Positions 10,495 through 23,034 of a stretch of DNA of 64,000 nt are shown here, one piece after another; position 1 is the stretch's first letter; the number at the start of each line of letters is the position of its first letter. Position numbers and translations under genes: made by a program. The notes beneath the pieces were generated by a model. It worked only from the letters and a program-made list of their open reading frames with translations, made no database searches and was not told the origin of the DNA. The DNA lies in NCBI GenBank assembly GCA_020796225.1, contig CM036754.1, positions 46,117,584 to 46,181,583 on the forward strand, read 5' to 3'. Source of the stretch: Arion vulgaris (taxonomy: Eukaryota > Mollusca > Gastropoda > Stylommatophora > Arionidae).

Positions 10495-10770
10495 ATACCG
10501 CCCGAGTGGTGCCTGAACACGCAAAGGAAGCAAAGAATAGTACCACTGCTACCTACAAGGCCTATCGTAAGAAGCAACGGATGTAAAACATAGGAAAGTT
10601 ACCCTAGTAAATAAAAAGCATCGCAGAAATCGGATATGCTGATCTACTTGTAGGCGCATAACTGGCGCAACGCACAATCGCTGTTATGCTCAGATGACAT
10701 ACAAATCACAAAGAGTGGTTAACAAGTGGTTGAAATGAAGCATTCGAAGAAGAAGAAGAAGAAGTTAGAA
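10495..10770 (+). mobile_element. SINE family A copy with (GAA)n tail
   Basis: It contains GCAAAGAATAGTACCACTGC, CTACTTGTAGGCGCATAACT, CACAAAGAGTGGTTAACAAG and a GAAGAAGAAGAAGAAG tail. It matches 36541-36790 closely and 21245-21385 in reverse. Confidence 0.8.
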
Positions 10771-11084
10771 TATGTCATTGAAGTCTGATCTGGCATAGTA
10801 GGGTCTCAAACTGAACACTTGTTCTTCTATATCCAACTTCTATTCTTGGGCGGTCATACGTTAAGAACAAGTGGACACGTGCCACCTCCTGGTAAAATGT
10901 ATGTAGACGCCTATGCTTCTATCAATGCATCATTTCACTGGTGGTACCTGTGTTCTATCTGCAAGCGTGTTTACACATCAACGCAACGCTTGCCAAATTT
11001 CATATCCTGTTCAGAAATTGTAACTGTGCGAGATTGAGGCAATTTTCATCCTTCTTTTCACAGTATCTCTATCTAGTTTTTCAA
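10771..11084. other. No recognised feature
   Basis: Small open frames only; none has a motif or convincing splice borders. Confidence 0.35.
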
Positions 11085-11330
11085 GTTGGGTTTTCAAGAC
11101 AAAGGATTAACTTCATTGCACCGGGTTTTACCTCATATTGCTCGGTACCTCTCCGCACAAAATGGCACACAAAATCGAGAGTATTGCACAAAGCAAGAAC
11201 TCCGTAGCTCCTGCAACAATCCTAGTGTATCTGGGGAAAATGGACACGTGAACAGAACGGCTAGGTTCGGATTCGAATCCACAACCTTCGACTGCAAGGC
11301 AACCACTTAGCTACATAGACCCCTTATCTC
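11085..11330 (-). mobile_element. tRNA-headed SINE (family C), minus strand
   Basis: Read on the minus strand, a head with TAGCTAAGTGGTTGCCTTGC and GTGGATTCGAATCC (A and B boxes) leads into GAGCTACGGAGTTCTTGC and ends near GGTGCAATGAAGT. Relatives are at 41634-41725, 46445-46745 and 53830-54030. Confidence 0.7.
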
Positions 11331-11560
11331 TACCTATTCCTTTTATGAATGTTTCAGACAAAAAGATGAAATACACTGCATTACAATGGGTTTTCTGAGG
11401 AAGACTACGAACACAGATAATTAGATGGAAAGCAGAATCCTGTCAAAAAGCAAAAATAACAATCAACCAAGCCACCAGAACAGAGCATGACACAAACAGA
11501 AAACCACGACACTAGTAACCACCGGGTAGCAGTGTGATGACAAGACAAGAAGAATAAAGT
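11331..11560 (+). other. Possible LINE 3' fragment
   Basis: The plus strand shows short basic stretches ending in AGACAAGAAGAATAAAGTGG, suggestive of a decayed LINE 3' end. No diagnostic motif was seen. Confidence 0.25.
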
Positions 11561-12905
11561 GGATTTTATTTTTAAAACACTTCTGTAGCCGTAAACACAC
11601 CGCTTGTTAAATTATATTTCAGAAACAAATATAAACAAACACAGAATAACTAACATCTGATTGTTGTCCCCAAAAAATGCACAATATACAAATCTGATCG
11701 CAACAAAAAAATGCACAATGTACAAGAGGTAAAAAAAAAGGCTTGTAAAATAAATGAGAAATACAATATTATGACCGCATACCTGACGAAACCACTTCCT
11801 GGTGAACCGATCAAAGACGATGGTTCTCACAGAATATATCTTTCCCATATAATGTTACTTAGAACAGGATATTACCAAGTGGAAATAGCAACGTATAGGT
11901 TAGAAATGCTATGATTTACTTGTCAACAGAGCTCTGCATCGACAGAGAAATGATTGCACCGTCTTGTGACATGGGTATTTTGTAGGAAACTCCATCAATC
12001 TATTAATAGAATGGTTAACCTAACCAATCATATTAGAGTTAGAGTTTACTACGCATGCGTATAATGTATCTGACCTAGTTTTCCTGTAACAATTTGACGA
12101 GCTATGTAGGCGAGTATTCTATAAAGTAATTATTCAACTGAATCCGCGAAACATCCCCACGTTAGTTATTACAAAAATTATGTAATTTCTCTGCGCATTT
12201 AACAAATTTTCCAAAAGTATTTACATATTTCAGTATCGTGTTTACATTTCTGGTAACATTCGTAAACGTAAAACATTAATACGTTAAATGATCTGAGTTC
12301 GAAGAGCAGTTCTGTTGTAAAACACTTCTACGACTACTATTACATCTGCAGGCAATATCAATACTTGAATAATTAATGCACAGTTTTTCAAATCAGATAT
12401 CAGTTATCAGCTTTCAAATCACTTGTACGAATTTCAGAAGATATTTCATCAAAATGTCATCAGTTTCTGAACCGGAAGTTGGCTGTTGCTATTAGAAACA
12501 TTTATAAACAATGCAGTCTCGCGAGTAGCCGAACACAGCGCGTGCTTTGAAGCGAGGGGTCTATGTGATGAGAGGGGGTTTTACACAACGATCACTAAAG
12601 ATGTTCTAGAGCAGTGGTGTTTAATGCGGTACCCACGGGCGCCATGGCGCCAGTATTATTCATCCATAGCGCCCTAGCACCCATTTGCGGACTTTAACGC
12701 TAATGAGAATATCAATTAAAGAGAATTATTTCTTCATAATACTGTCCTTTTTCGTTAGTACAACTTTTTTTTTTGGGGGGGGTATTTTTGTGTGTGTGTG
12801 TGTGTTGATTGAACGTTTAGTTCAGATTAAGTTTTCATCTGTTGTTATTTATTAAATTAATATTACTATTATTATTTGTATTATTAATAATACTAATATT
12901 ATTAT
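11561..12905. other. AT-rich unannotated DNA
   Basis: I see no gene, exon or array. A G-run with short (TG)n lies at 12771-12806, and an ATTATT-rich stretch at 12840-12915. Confidence 0.4.
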
Positions 12906-12914
12906 TACTATTGT

Positions 12915-13050
12915 AAAAAGGTAGGCCACAGAAATCAAAGAACCAGTGAAAGACACTAGTTATGAAGCGTATACAAAAGTCCGTTCTAGAAATCTCTTCT
13001 TATCCTGACACTGTGAGGTAAACATGTAGGTCTGGTAAAAAAGTGCTCGA
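12915..13050 (+). mobile_element. LINE 3'-end remnant (GAAxCCTCTTATCCTG family)
   Basis: It contains ACAGAAATCAAAGAACCAG, GTCCGTTCTAGAAATCTC and TTCTTATCCTGACACTGTG, matching 35960-36085 and 41740-41870. It corresponds to the T-E-I-T-E-A-T-K-x-T and R-S-R-N-L coding segment at a LINE C-terminus. Confidence 0.7.
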
Positions 13051-13079
13051 CTCAAGAACCAAAGGTTTGTTTCCTGTGT

Positions 13080-13260
13080 GGATTGATTGGGATATTCTTC
13101 CAGAGATCCATGACCTCAGTGCAGGTGAGATCGTGTTCCTAGTCCTATCGGAAACGAACGATAAAAAGTAGATGACATGTTAAAGTTGTGCACGGAAAGA
13201 ACCTGGCAGTTGGAAATCGATGAGGGTAGGTTGTAAAACCACTGACAGGAGAAAATTCAT
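13080..13260 (-). mobile_element. SINE family B remnant, reverse
   Basis: GAGATCGTGTTCCTAGTCCT and CGGAAACGAACGATAAAAAG are the reverse of the 3' half of family B (compare 42500-42600 and 19930-20010). Confidence 0.6.
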
Positions 13261-13439
13261 TAAATAAATTAAAATAACTGTTTCTTAGTTCGTTGTATAT
13301 CAGCGAGTATGTCTTACAGTACATGCATTAGTTGTCTTATTTGATAGCAGTATGTCTAATACATGTATTGTTGTCTTAGTTCTTGAATCTTCTTCCAGAT
13401 GTACCCTGTCCAATGTAGGTAGGAGTGGTAGAGTAGGAA

Positions 13440-13655
13440 CTTAGGTAGGTAGGTAGGTAGGTAGACAACAAACAGACATGTAGACATAAAAACACACATA
13501 GAGAGGAAGACAGAGACAGACTGATAGAAAGATAGACCGATTAAAAGATAGATAGATACATTGATAGATGGATATATGGATGGATATATAGATGGAAATG
13601 TAGACGAATATATGAATGGATGAGTGGATGGATAAACAGATAGATATTTTCACAG
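13440..13655. repeat. Tetranucleotide (TAGG/GATA/GATG)n microsatellite
   Basis: (TAGG)n at 13443-13464 runs into imperfect GATA/GATG/GACA repeats. Confidence 0.9.
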
Positions 13656-13997
13656 CAAACGTTTGTAAATAATTGAAGTTAATAAGAAAATTATAAACAT
13701 CGGTTGGGGGGGGGGATGTTTTCGTGATTCAAGGAAATAACTGAAATAATTCAAGAGAATCCTTATCTACTGTAAGAATATTTGAAAAGTGATTGATGCA
13801 CATTTGTCAATTAAGATTGAGTTCATAAAAAGACGAAATGCAGAGCCGGACAGCAGAAAAGAAAATGAAGGTCTAGGGATGTGTGGAGGAGAACTTTAGA
13901 AGCCGAGCTCAAATATATGTCTAGAACTAGGTTTGAGGTCGAGAGAAAAACAGAGGATCAAATTGAATGAAAATGTTCTATCGGCACGACGAGAACT

Positions 13998-14130
13998 GAT
14001 GATGATAATGACGACGACGATGATGATGATGATGATAATGACGATGATGATGTTGATGATGATGTTGATGTTGATGATGATGATGATGATGAGGTTAATG
14101 ATGATGATGTTGATGATAATGATAAAGATG
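13998..14130. repeat. (GAT/GAC)n trinucleotide microsatellite
   Basis: Imperfect GATGAT, GACGAT and GTTGAT runs. The Met-rich and Ser-rich frames across it are artefacts. Confidence 0.95.
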
Positions 14131-14395
14131 ACATAGAAATCATATTGGTTTCAGTTCGAATAACCCTTAACCTCGTCATAAAATAACCTGGCTAAACCAG
14201 GTCGACAGTTGTAAAATGGTTACACTCCCTTTATTCTAGTTACTAAAGAAAATCAAAGTAAGTTCAACGAATAACCAGGTGTGTCTCTAAGGTGCAATCG
14301 TTTGTTATCTGAACAGCCATGTTTGTCTAAGGTGCAGTTCAGTAGATTGTGGTGTTGATGTTCAGGTGGGTGGGATATTTTTTCTTCCGGGTATG
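14131..14395. other. No recognised feature
   Basis: Two partly similar AAGGTGCA segments near 14290 and 14328 are the only structure seen. Confidence 0.35.
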
Positions 14396-14790
14396 CTGAC
14401 ATGATATATGGTTGTCATATTTTGATCTTCTGAAATGGTGACACTTCTCTAGGGTTGCTATAGTTTGATCTTCCGAAAGATGGGCACTTCTCTAGGCTTG
14501 CTATAGTTTGACTCCTTACATGTGACAGTTCTCTAGGCTTGCTATAGTTTGATCTCCCGTAGATGGTGACACTTCTCTAGTCGGGTTGCACATATATTTG
14601 ATCTTCCAATGAGGACACTTTTGTCGTTGCCATATTTTGATCTTCAAATGAGGCACTTTCTAGTAGCATATTTGATCTCCCTGTAAATGAGGACACTTTC
14701 TAGGGGTTGCCATAATTTTGAATCTTTGCAAAATGAGGACACTTATCTAGTGGTTGTCATATTTTGATCTTGCAAAATGAGGACACTTAT
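14396..14790. repeat. Degenerate 50-60-bp tandem repeat, about 7 copies
   Basis: The recurring core is ACACTTCTCTAGG then TTGATCTTC; copies diverge strongly and lose bases toward the right. Confidence 0.8.
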
Positions 14791-15011
14791 CCAAACATTA
14801 AATTCCATTTAAATTGTGTTCCATTAATATTTTTTCTGATGATCTGATCTTTTTTTAGAATGTCTTTCTTTTGCATCAAATGTTCATAAATTGCCTGATG
14901 TGAAATGTTTGAAATGAAATTTAACAAGTGAAAGTAACTTGACTGAATCCACACTAAGACAATCTCTCTTATTGGTCCATTAGGCATGAATTAAAGAAAA
15001 TAATATTTCTA

Positions 15012-15365
15012 TCAAGTATTGTGTGCTGGAATATCAAACAAGAACTTTGCTCTATCAAAGCATTGTGTGCTGGAATATCAAACAAGAACTTTGCTCTATC
15101 AAAGCATTGTGTGCTGGAATATCAAACAAGAACTTTGCTCTATCAAAGTATTGTGCTGAAATATCAAACAAGAATCTTGCTCTATCAAAGCATTGTGTGC
15201 TGGAATATCAAATCAAGAAATAATTTTCTATCAAAGGCATTGTGTGCTGGAATATCAAACAAGAACTTTGCTCTATCGAGGCATTGTGTGCTGGAATATC
15301 AAACAAGAACTTTGCTCTATCAAAGCATTGTGTGCTGGAATATCAAAGAAGAACTTTGCTATCTT
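15012..15365. repeat. 44-bp minisatellite, 8 copies
   Basis: The unit contains GCATTGTGTGCTGGAATATC followed by AAACAAGAACTTTGCTCTAT. One copy (15205-15240) is diverged. Confidence 0.95.
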
Positions 15366-16190
15366 GATGATTTCAGAGTTACATTTCACTACTTCTACAG
15401 TTTTCTATATAGTCACACCACTTTTTTAAGCGATGGTACTTGATTTTTATAGGTAGTTGCAAATTTATCCAGATTGCAGTACATGAGCATAGCACTTTGA
15501 ATTATCTATGTACACACCGTTGTCACTCAAAAATCTGATGAAAGCTTTCACAGTTTTTCACATCATGTCATCAAAATCAAGTCACTTGAAATATGAAAAT
15601 TTACTCAGTGGTTGTACCCACATTTTGACATTTTGTCTTTGCAGTTGACAGTTTAGTTGCTATTTTCGAATCCGAACAAAACATCTGTCAACAACCTAGG
15701 AGCACAGTTTGCTACAGTCAGAAGTTGGTGTAATAAACGTGCAAACCACCAACTTATATAAAATTGAAAAGCGCACAAATGTGCATTAATGTTTTATTTG
15801 CTCTTATTAATCTCAGTAGTTTGTCCAGAGATTGTAGATTATGTTTCCAGTACCAAGCTAGAAAGCAAAATGTTACGCAGTTGCCACGTGGTTACCACAT
15901 GATGTCGCAACAGAGTGTTCATTTTGAATTGCTTTATGAAATTACGAACAAATCTACGAATTTCCCAAATTGTTTGCGGACGCTCAGATGTACTCGTGAA
16001 ATGTGGATGTGTCCTCAACACTGAGGACTTATGGCAACCCTAGCATGATAGCTATATCTAGTTGTAGGACTACGCTGCTATTGATGAGGCAGGTGTTTAT
16101 TTTGGTGATGATGATGATGATGATGTTGTTGATATTGGTGGTAGGAATGGTGATGTTGCCGATACTGATATTGATTATGATTGAAACTTT
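15366..16190. other. Unannotated DNA with a short (GAT)n run
   Basis: No gene was recognised. A GATGATGATGATGATG run lies near 16106-16125. Confidence 0.4.
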
Positions 16191-16204
16191 AAGCTATGTA
16201 ACTT

Positions 16205-16405
16205 AGGACATGTTAATACACTCGACCTGGACTATGTTAAGCTACGTGGCTCGGGACATGCTAAGCTATGGGATTTGGGACATGTTAAGTTACTCTACAT
16301 GGGCTATGTTAAGCTATGTGGCTCGAGACATGCTAAGCTATGGGACTTGGGACATGTTAAGGTATTCGACCTGGACTATGTTAAGCTCTGCGATTCAGGA
16401 CAATA
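16205..16405. repeat. 24-bp minisatellite, about 8 copies
   Basis: Units have the form GACATGTTAAGCTATGTGGC with substitutions in the last third. A higher-order pair of alternating versions (ACATGCTAAGC and CTATGTTAAGC) is visible. Confidence 0.9.
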
Positions 16406-17014
16406 ATAAATAGTATTGACACAAATATCAACATAAAATGTTACGTTTTCTACAAATCATCATAACTGAATGTTTATCATTTACACAGAAATTGTCCTTG
16501 AACTTCCATAATCTGAATACTGTACAACAACTATTTACCTAAACGGTAAAAAGAAAATTCTCAACCAAAAAGAAATAATCAAATGTGTTTATATTTCATG
16601 CAATAATTCGTGCCCATTTTAGGAAATGATTTTGGTAAGAATTATGCGATCTGTCCTTTTATGGTGGTTTCCCCGATTGCTTGCCGTATAAGAGCAGGAG
16701 ATATGTTATCTAGGTCAACTAAGAACGACAATATCGTTAGTGATTGCATTAATCTTATATCCGGAATCTAATCTGTTCTTGATGTTAGGTTTCGGAATCG
16801 GTAAAAAGAAAAGTAGAAATCAATCAATACAAGGGCAATCAATAATCAGGGTAGGGAAATGTTTTATGTAAACAGCCTTATACAGTTTTGTAGGCCTGCT
16901 GATTGTTATGGTGACTTCACAAGCGAGATCAAGTAATTTACTATAGAAATGTCGGCTAGTTAACTAGTTACGTCTATTTCTGTATGTGTTCATATGTTTT
17001 GTTGTATATGTCAA
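16406..17014. other. Unannotated DNA
   Basis: AT-rich, with no gene or repeat family recognised. Confidence 0.4.
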
Positions 17015-17019
17015 TGAGG

Positions 17020-17395
17020 TAGTGGCGTAGATAGTGAAGTGGATAACACACTTCGCTGGTGATCACGTTTTGTGCAAATTTCGGGGCTCGATGCCAGCTT
17101 GGACCAAAAAATGTTTGATGTGCATGAGGTACATGGTTGGACTACAGGTTTCCTGATCCTTTACTTGAAGATATCAATTACAACTACCTCTGAAGTCGAG
17201 TAAGACTCGCCTGAATGGTGAGGGACACTGTTGATGAAAGAAAGACTTCACGCAAAAATAAGTCAGAGACGTCATATTAAACGTCCTGACTCTGTCTCAG
17301 TCAGTATAGACGAAAGAAAGAGTGCACGAGTTTTACTGGAAAACCCAGTGCAATGAAGTCAATCCTTTGCGTCAAGACCCTTTTGAAATTGAACG
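17020..17395 (+). mobile_element. tRNA-headed SINE
   Basis: The head reads GGCGTAGATAGTGAAGTGG (A-box-like) and TTTCGGGGCTCGATGCC (B-box-like). The body shows CAGAGACGTCATATTAAACG and ends near 17330-17395 with CAGTGCAATGAAGTCAATCC, a terminus shared with family C. Confidence 0.65.
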
Positions 17396-17789
17396 TAACA
17401 ATATAGTGAACTGTAAACAAGACTCTACTGCAGATAGGCAGATCATTGACAAGTAATGTAGATACAGATGTAATATCTACAGACTATGTACATCTACTTT
17501 CCCGAAGAAAATTGAAATATTATTCCAAGTTTATAATTTTCTCAATATTTCTAGCATGTGCATCTAAACTGAAACTGACATCCAATGAAACCAGATATCA
17601 AATAAGTGTCATGCGATTTGTTGAAGTATTCTAATGATGAAACATGTTGTGCATGCTCTGAGAGTTATTCTAATGTAAACATTACTTTCCCGGCTGTTGT
17701 CGTCGCTGGGAAAGTTGCTCATTAATTATCTCAGTAAAGTTTAGAATCTGAAACCAGATCTACTAGCATCTCGCTCGTATAACAACCGG
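17396..17789. other. Unannotated DNA
   Basis: Small open frames only, without recognisable domains. Confidence 0.35.
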
Positions 17790-17990
17790 TAACCCGGTCG
17801 AAGAGCTCGAGGAAGACCAAGAACCAGATGGGTAGATAATATCACAGACATCAAAGATAATATCATTCGACATCAAAGACTAACAACTACAGAAGCAACC
17901 AACCTGGCACAGGATAGAATACTGAAACTCCACATGACGCTTCACAGTACATGTGGATAAGACTAGACAATGTCTAGAATGACATGCCAC
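17790..17990 (+). mobile_element. LINE 3'-end remnant
   Basis: The plus strand reads RGRPRTRWVDNITDIK, followed by TTTEATNLAQDR. This is the typical basic G-R-P-x-x-R-W and x-A-x-D-R C-terminus of a LINE polyprotein. Confidence 0.7.
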
Positions 17991-18107
17991 GAAGTAAAGC
18001 ATCTTCATCCAGAAAATGAAGATTTCAAAAATCATAAAAACAAATTTTCAGAAAATTAAATCCGTGTTTACTGTTGAAGTTTGTTGAGTGTGTAGCATCT
18101 GGGTATA

Positions 18108-18290
18108 TCTGTGCACATTTGTGGATATAGATATGCACATTTGTGGATATGGATATGCACATTTGTGGATATAGTTGTGCACATTTGTGGATATGGATGT
18201 GCACATTTGGTGATATGGATGTGCACACTTGTGGATATAGTTGTGCACATTTGTAGATATGGCTATGCACATTTGTGGATATACGTGCAG
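18108..18290. repeat. 22-bp minisatellite, 8 copies
   Basis: The unit is GCACATTTGTGGATATGGAT with small variants. Confidence 0.95.
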
Positions 18291-19409
18291 ATACTTTATT
18301 TTTCTGTATCATAAAAGACAAATGCAACATGTAAAAATTATTGCAGTAATACAGTAAAATTGCAGAAATACAGTAAAATATAACTTGACCAATACGCCAA
18401 TAGTTCAAACCACAAATCTCATTAAATGCATTAGTTATATGTGCGACTAGTCGTACGCAATAGGACTACGGTCATGACGTCACTGGGACATTCACATCTT
18501 AGTCAGCAGGACAGATCTAAAGTAGGCCATGGTTAACCTCAAATTTGTTTATTTACAGCGGTTTGTAATCGGGAATTCCCGTTTCATCAGTGGCGGTGCT
18601 TTAGCTATGTTGGAGAAGGCACTAAATATATTGTAAATTTTTTTTTAAACAGCAGTGAAATATCTTTTGACTTGTTTTCATTTCAGTGGCAAAAAGTTCT
18701 TAATTAACAAGAGTCCATCAGCTAATATCAATTTGTAGCAGATATTTAGTTTTTATGGCGAAGGGCAAAATAAAAATAAGTGTAACTATTTTTATGTGTC
18801 TTTTTGCAAATTTTGTGTTGGAGGATGGAGGATGGGTGGAGAGAAGAAAGTAGAGGAGTTGGGGAGGGGAGATGTTTCCTACAAGTCCCGGACTATCAAT
18901 TACGTTTATATTTCGAAGTATCATAAATTAATGGGAGGTAATTAGTGTCTATGAACTGGTTGGTTGAATAGTTACTGTGAAGAAAAGGGAGATAATTTAT
19001 ATGAAATACAAGAATAATAATTATTTAAAAAATAATGATACGCCCCTGCATTTTATATATTAATGTTCTTGGTACTGTTAGGTACTAGATGAAGCGTTAG
19101 AAATGGGCACAGTTTTTTTCCTGATCAAAGAATGTGTACTCGTGGCAGACTGGCTATCAGTGAGTCACTCATACGTATCTAACCTTGACTTAGTTGTGAC
19201 AGTAGCTGTTGTGTCACTGCTTCCGTGAATCATCATCCACGTTGTTTTGGATGTCTTGGCCGATGAGAAAGTGTCTTTAAGAAACTTGTATATTGTATAA
19301 GGATGTGTGTTTACCTTAAGAAGGGTCTTCATTTTAGGGTCATGACCTCGTTTTCAGTTCAAGTACAATGCCATGTTTTCAATAATATAATTCTGAATTA
19401 AATGCCTTG
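18291..19409. other. Unannotated DNA
   Basis: No gene was recognised. A TCATGACGTCAC stretch (CRE-like) lies near 18472, with no gene attached. Confidence 0.4.
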
Positions 19410-19680
19410 TCTGCCGGCGTAGGCGATCATGTCCCTCAACAACTCTCTATCTCCTTCGTGCAGGTAATTAGTTCTGACGTCGATCTTTTGTCGAACCAAG
19501 TTGTCAGACCATTCAACATCTTCTCCCTCTGTCTTCCATGATCTCTCCTTCCCTCAATTTTACCTGTTTTCACCAAATGTTCTAAATCTTCTCTTCGCAT
19601 TATATGCCGAAGAACCTTGATTGTCTGATTCTTATTTGAATATAAACCTGGGTTTCCTAAACGATGCTGAATAGATCTAA
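19410..19680 (-). mobile_element. LINE 3'-end remnant, minus strand
   Basis: The minus strand reads RSWKTEGEDVEWSDNL and further on ELLRDMIAYAGRQ. The R-D-M-I-A-Y-A-G-R ending is typical of LINE polyprotein C-termini. Confidence 0.7.
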
Positions 19681-20265
19681 TATCGAAGGATTGACTTCAT
19701 TGCTCCGGATTTTACCATTTTTACAATATGGTCCCGTCTCTGTCGACAGATATGGCGCGCCAGTTACCAAGAGTGTTGCTACGAACTTCGTAGCTTCATG
19801 GACTCCCTAGCTCTTAAGGGTCTCTGAGGCGTACATGGGCTTAGCTCTGTCTCTGTGCCAATGTACAAGGTTCAGTTCCCTCTGGACAATCTCTATTTCC
19901 AGGATGGCTGAGATCATTGTAAGTGTGAGATCGTCCTAGACATATCGGTGAGACGAACGATAAAATACAAGTCCCGTGTTCAATTTGAGCACGTAAAAGA
20001 GCCTTGGCAGTTCAAAATGGAAAAGAGCATGCTGGAAAGCCGCTGCCTGGTCAAATAACATTAGAATAGATTAAAAATAAAATTCCTACAAAAATATCTT
20101 CACCATCTTCTAAATTACATCGAGGACCCTCGTCGGTGCTATGGAGTTTGTGCACTGCAGCTGAGATATTCTTGTGTAAGAAAGAGATCGGAGCACACAC
20201 ATGGTTACTCATCGAAGTGCAATGATGATTGTCATATCAAATATTTTTTTAAACATTTTAATATA
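19681..20265 (-). mobile_element. SINE pair: family C fragment and reverse family B
   Basis: 19690-19830 resembles family C (GACTTCATTGC and GAACTTCGTAGCT). 19850-20250 is family B read in reverse (CTCGTCGGTGCTATGGAG, GTAAGAAAGAGATCGGAGC, CACATGGTTACTCATCGAAG). Confidence 0.65.
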
Positions 20266-21244
20266 CTATTTTTAATAAAGATATGAGTAATTCATTTTGA
20301 GCGTTTTTTTTTAAAGAACAGAAATACAAGAAATTGACGATTTTTTTTTATAAATGAAGACTCGTTTCTAGAAATACCAGACCAAAGTGACATTAGCAAT
20401 AGTGACACGTTTAAACTATGCATCGAATCATGCACTCGTAAACAAAATATACACACACCCATATATACATACACAGACCCACTTAACCACCACACACACA
20501 CTCAACCCACATCTCCACTTGCACAATATACACACCTGGTTAAAGACACGTGTATTGAATCGTCTGGCAAACGTTGCAAATGACTAAGTATCTAAAATTA
20601 ACTGCTTAGAAAAATAAACCCCCATTTTATGTTTTACTCGCTGGCTCCATGGAGCAGAATCTTTAAATCTAAATTTATCAGCCAATAAATTTATTATATA
20701 TACTAGCAAGGACTAAATTCTAAATTTATCAACCAACCAGAAGCTAACACTTTGTCCATGGAGCAAACACTTTTGCACTCGATATTGACCTTAATATCAC
20801 TTTTTAAAGAATTGTTTTGTTTTGCGAGCTGGCATTTCGCCACATCCTTAATGATCACGACCTTGTCTGTACTTTGTCTTATCATTCTCCAACCACTCAT
20901 TTTGATAACTTACTTAACAGATTCTTATCTGCAGCTTATTTAGTTACTCTCTTCTGTCATGTATTGTAACTTTTCTTGAGATTTGCGTAGAAATATTTTC
21001 AACAGAAAATGGAGTTCACCTTATCAAAGTAGAAATCCATTTTCATAAAACATCAAAACAACACACCAACATCAACAAATTGTCTTCAACAACGGAAATA
21101 ATTCAAACAAAATATATGTTAATTGGTCTTGTCTTCCTAACTACATTCCGTGAAGCGGCTGGCAAAACCAATACTATTATTGTTAGACCAAGTATGTTGT
21201 AGTCTGTTGTTATATTAATTTTAATTTATAAACATACATCTTGC
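20266..21244. other. AT-rich unannotated DNA
   Basis: A duplicated TAAATTTATCA(A/G)CCAA segment occurs near 20670 and 20720. No gene was recognised. Confidence 0.4.
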
Positions 21245-21390
21245 GTTGATTTCTCCTTCTTCTTTTGTGAACGCTCCATATCGACCACTTGTTAACCACT
21301 CTGTGTGATTTCTATGTGATCTGGAGCCTAAAGGCGGATGTACGTTGTGCCAATTATGCGATTGCAAGTAGGCCAGCACATCACAGTTGA
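21245..21390 (-). mobile_element. SINE family A copy, minus strand
   Basis: CACTTGTTAACCACTCTGTG, GCAAGTAGGCCAGCACA and a TTCTTCTTTTG end are the reverse complement of the family A 3' half (compare 10640-10760). Confidence 0.75.
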
Positions 21391-21544
21391 TTTGATTTAC
21401 ATGGTTTATATTTTCATAAAAAAACAAAACTGAAGCTTTTGAAACAAGGTGTTACAGAAACGTTCTTGGAAAATCCTGGATAGAGAAGAGAAAAAAACAA
21501 AGACATCATACAATACCTTCATTTCAAAGAGTATTGGCTCATAA

Positions 21545-21790
21545 ATAACATAATGTCCCGGAAGATAAAATATTTTGGCCATTTTAAACCTCACAGTGGT
21601 TTGGAGAGAAAGGTAATGAAAGGCATGGTTCCTGGAGTACGAGGCATGGGGAAACGAAGATGTAGGTGGCAGCAAGACATAAAATAAAACCTTGAACATG
21701 ACGTTGAAAGAACTTGCTAGAGACAGAGATTTTTTCATGCTGGCTGTGATGAAAATGACGTTCCGCAAGGGACATGCTACTATTTGATAT
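21545..21790 (+). mobile_element. LINE 3'-end remnant
   Basis: The plus strand reads SRKIKYFGHF, then MKGMVPGVRGMGKRRCRW. It parallels the minus-strand fragment at 44988-45260 (TRKIKYFGHIIR, GMVPGRRTRGRLRRRR), so both belong to one LINE family. Confidence 0.75.
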
Positions 21791-21867
21791 CTTCATGTAT
21801 ACAAAGAAAAACAGACACCTTGTCACTCATAGCGTCATGTTGACTGCATGAAAGATATGATATAACG

Positions 21868-22185
21868 ACACAAGTATGTCTCACAGAGTATGTCCACACA
21901 GAAGTATGTCCCACAGAAGTATGTCCACACAGAAGTATGTCCACAGAAGTATGTCCACAGAAGTATGTCCCACAGAAGTATGTCTCACAGAAGTATGTCC
22001 CCATCACAGAAGTATGTCCACACAGAGTATGTTCACAGAAATGTCACAAGTCCACAAGTATGTCCTCACAAGAGTCACAGTATGTCCATTCACACAGAAA
22101 TGTCCACAGAAGATGCTCAATATGTCCACAGAAGTATGTCCTCACAGAAGTATGTCCTCACATATGTCAACAAGTATGTAAAGAT
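21868..22185. repeat. 14-18-bp minisatellite, about 18 copies
   Basis: The core unit is CACAGAAGTATGTCC with variable spacing and dropouts in the right half. Frames through it are artefacts. Confidence 0.9.
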
Positions 22186-22344
22186 TACTGAAAATGTACA
22201 AGTATTCTACACAACATATAGCTATGTCATCAGAAATCGTATAATCCCCACACATTGGTACGCTCACACAAACATACATCAATATAAATTGTACAACACA
22301 GGAAGTGTATACATATATTCTCTTTTATTTTCATTCCAAACAAT

Positions 22345-22495
22345 ATTGATAAGCATCTGATAAACATCTGATAAATATCTGATAAACATATGACAAACAT
22401 CTAATAAATATCTGATAAACATCTGATAAACATCTGATAAACATCTGATAAACATCTGATAAACATCTGATAAATATATGATAAACATCTGTTTA
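22345..22495. repeat. 11-bp minisatellite, about 13 copies
   Basis: The unit is ATCTGATAAAC, with AATATCTG variants. Confidence 0.95.
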
Positions 22496-22724
22496 AATAT
22501 GCTTGTTTTTTCAAAAGAAGAAGTACTATTTGCATTCCTCAGCATCCTTATTTGTTCTCGTTCAGACGTATTATACATTCATTCTAGTATGTAATTCAGA
22601 ACTTTATTTCATAAAGAAGACACTTTGGTTGAAACGCTGGTTTTTTAATACTAATAATAAATTTAATGTATAGTACCATTTTAAGACCATATGGTATGAC
22701 GTTCCTGTCAATTCCCATTGCTAC
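22496..22724. other. Spacer
   Basis: No feature was recognised. Confidence 0.3.
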
Positions 22725-22860
22725 TCTAATGTGTAGGAGGTAGGAGGGTCAATTCCTTTCTCGCATGTGGAATCTCGAGTGTGGGATTTAACCCAAAACC
22801 CTCTTGTGTCCGTGTGGATATGTGAAAGGTTATGCAATACGAGAATCTCATCCCGTCATA
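22725..22860 (-). mobile_element. tRNA-headed SINE fragment (family D), minus strand
   Basis: The minus strand shows TTGGGTTAAATCCCACACTC (B-box-like), then CGAGATTCCACATGCGAG and TTGACCCTCCTACCTCCTA, matching the body at 10195-10260. Confidence 0.65.
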
Positions 22861-22924
22861 CTTATAACTCTGTAACATAGTCAGTTTTTCCTTTATTTTT
22901 ATTTTTATCTTTACATTTTCATTG

Positions 22925-23015
22925 AGTGTGTTTATGGATGGCTGGATGGATGGATGAATTAATGGATTACTGGATGGATTGATGAATGAATTAATGGATG
23001 GATAGATAGGTGGAT
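22925..23015. repeat. (GGAT)n-like microsatellite
   Basis: Imperfect GGATGGAT/GAAT repeats. A second tract is at 24325-24480. Confidence 0.9.
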
Positions 23016-23034
23016 AGGGGTCAAAAAGGCTCAT

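Noticed and set aside
13933..14179. Met-rich and Ser-rich small ORFs
   Set aside because: They result from the (GAT)n microsatellite.
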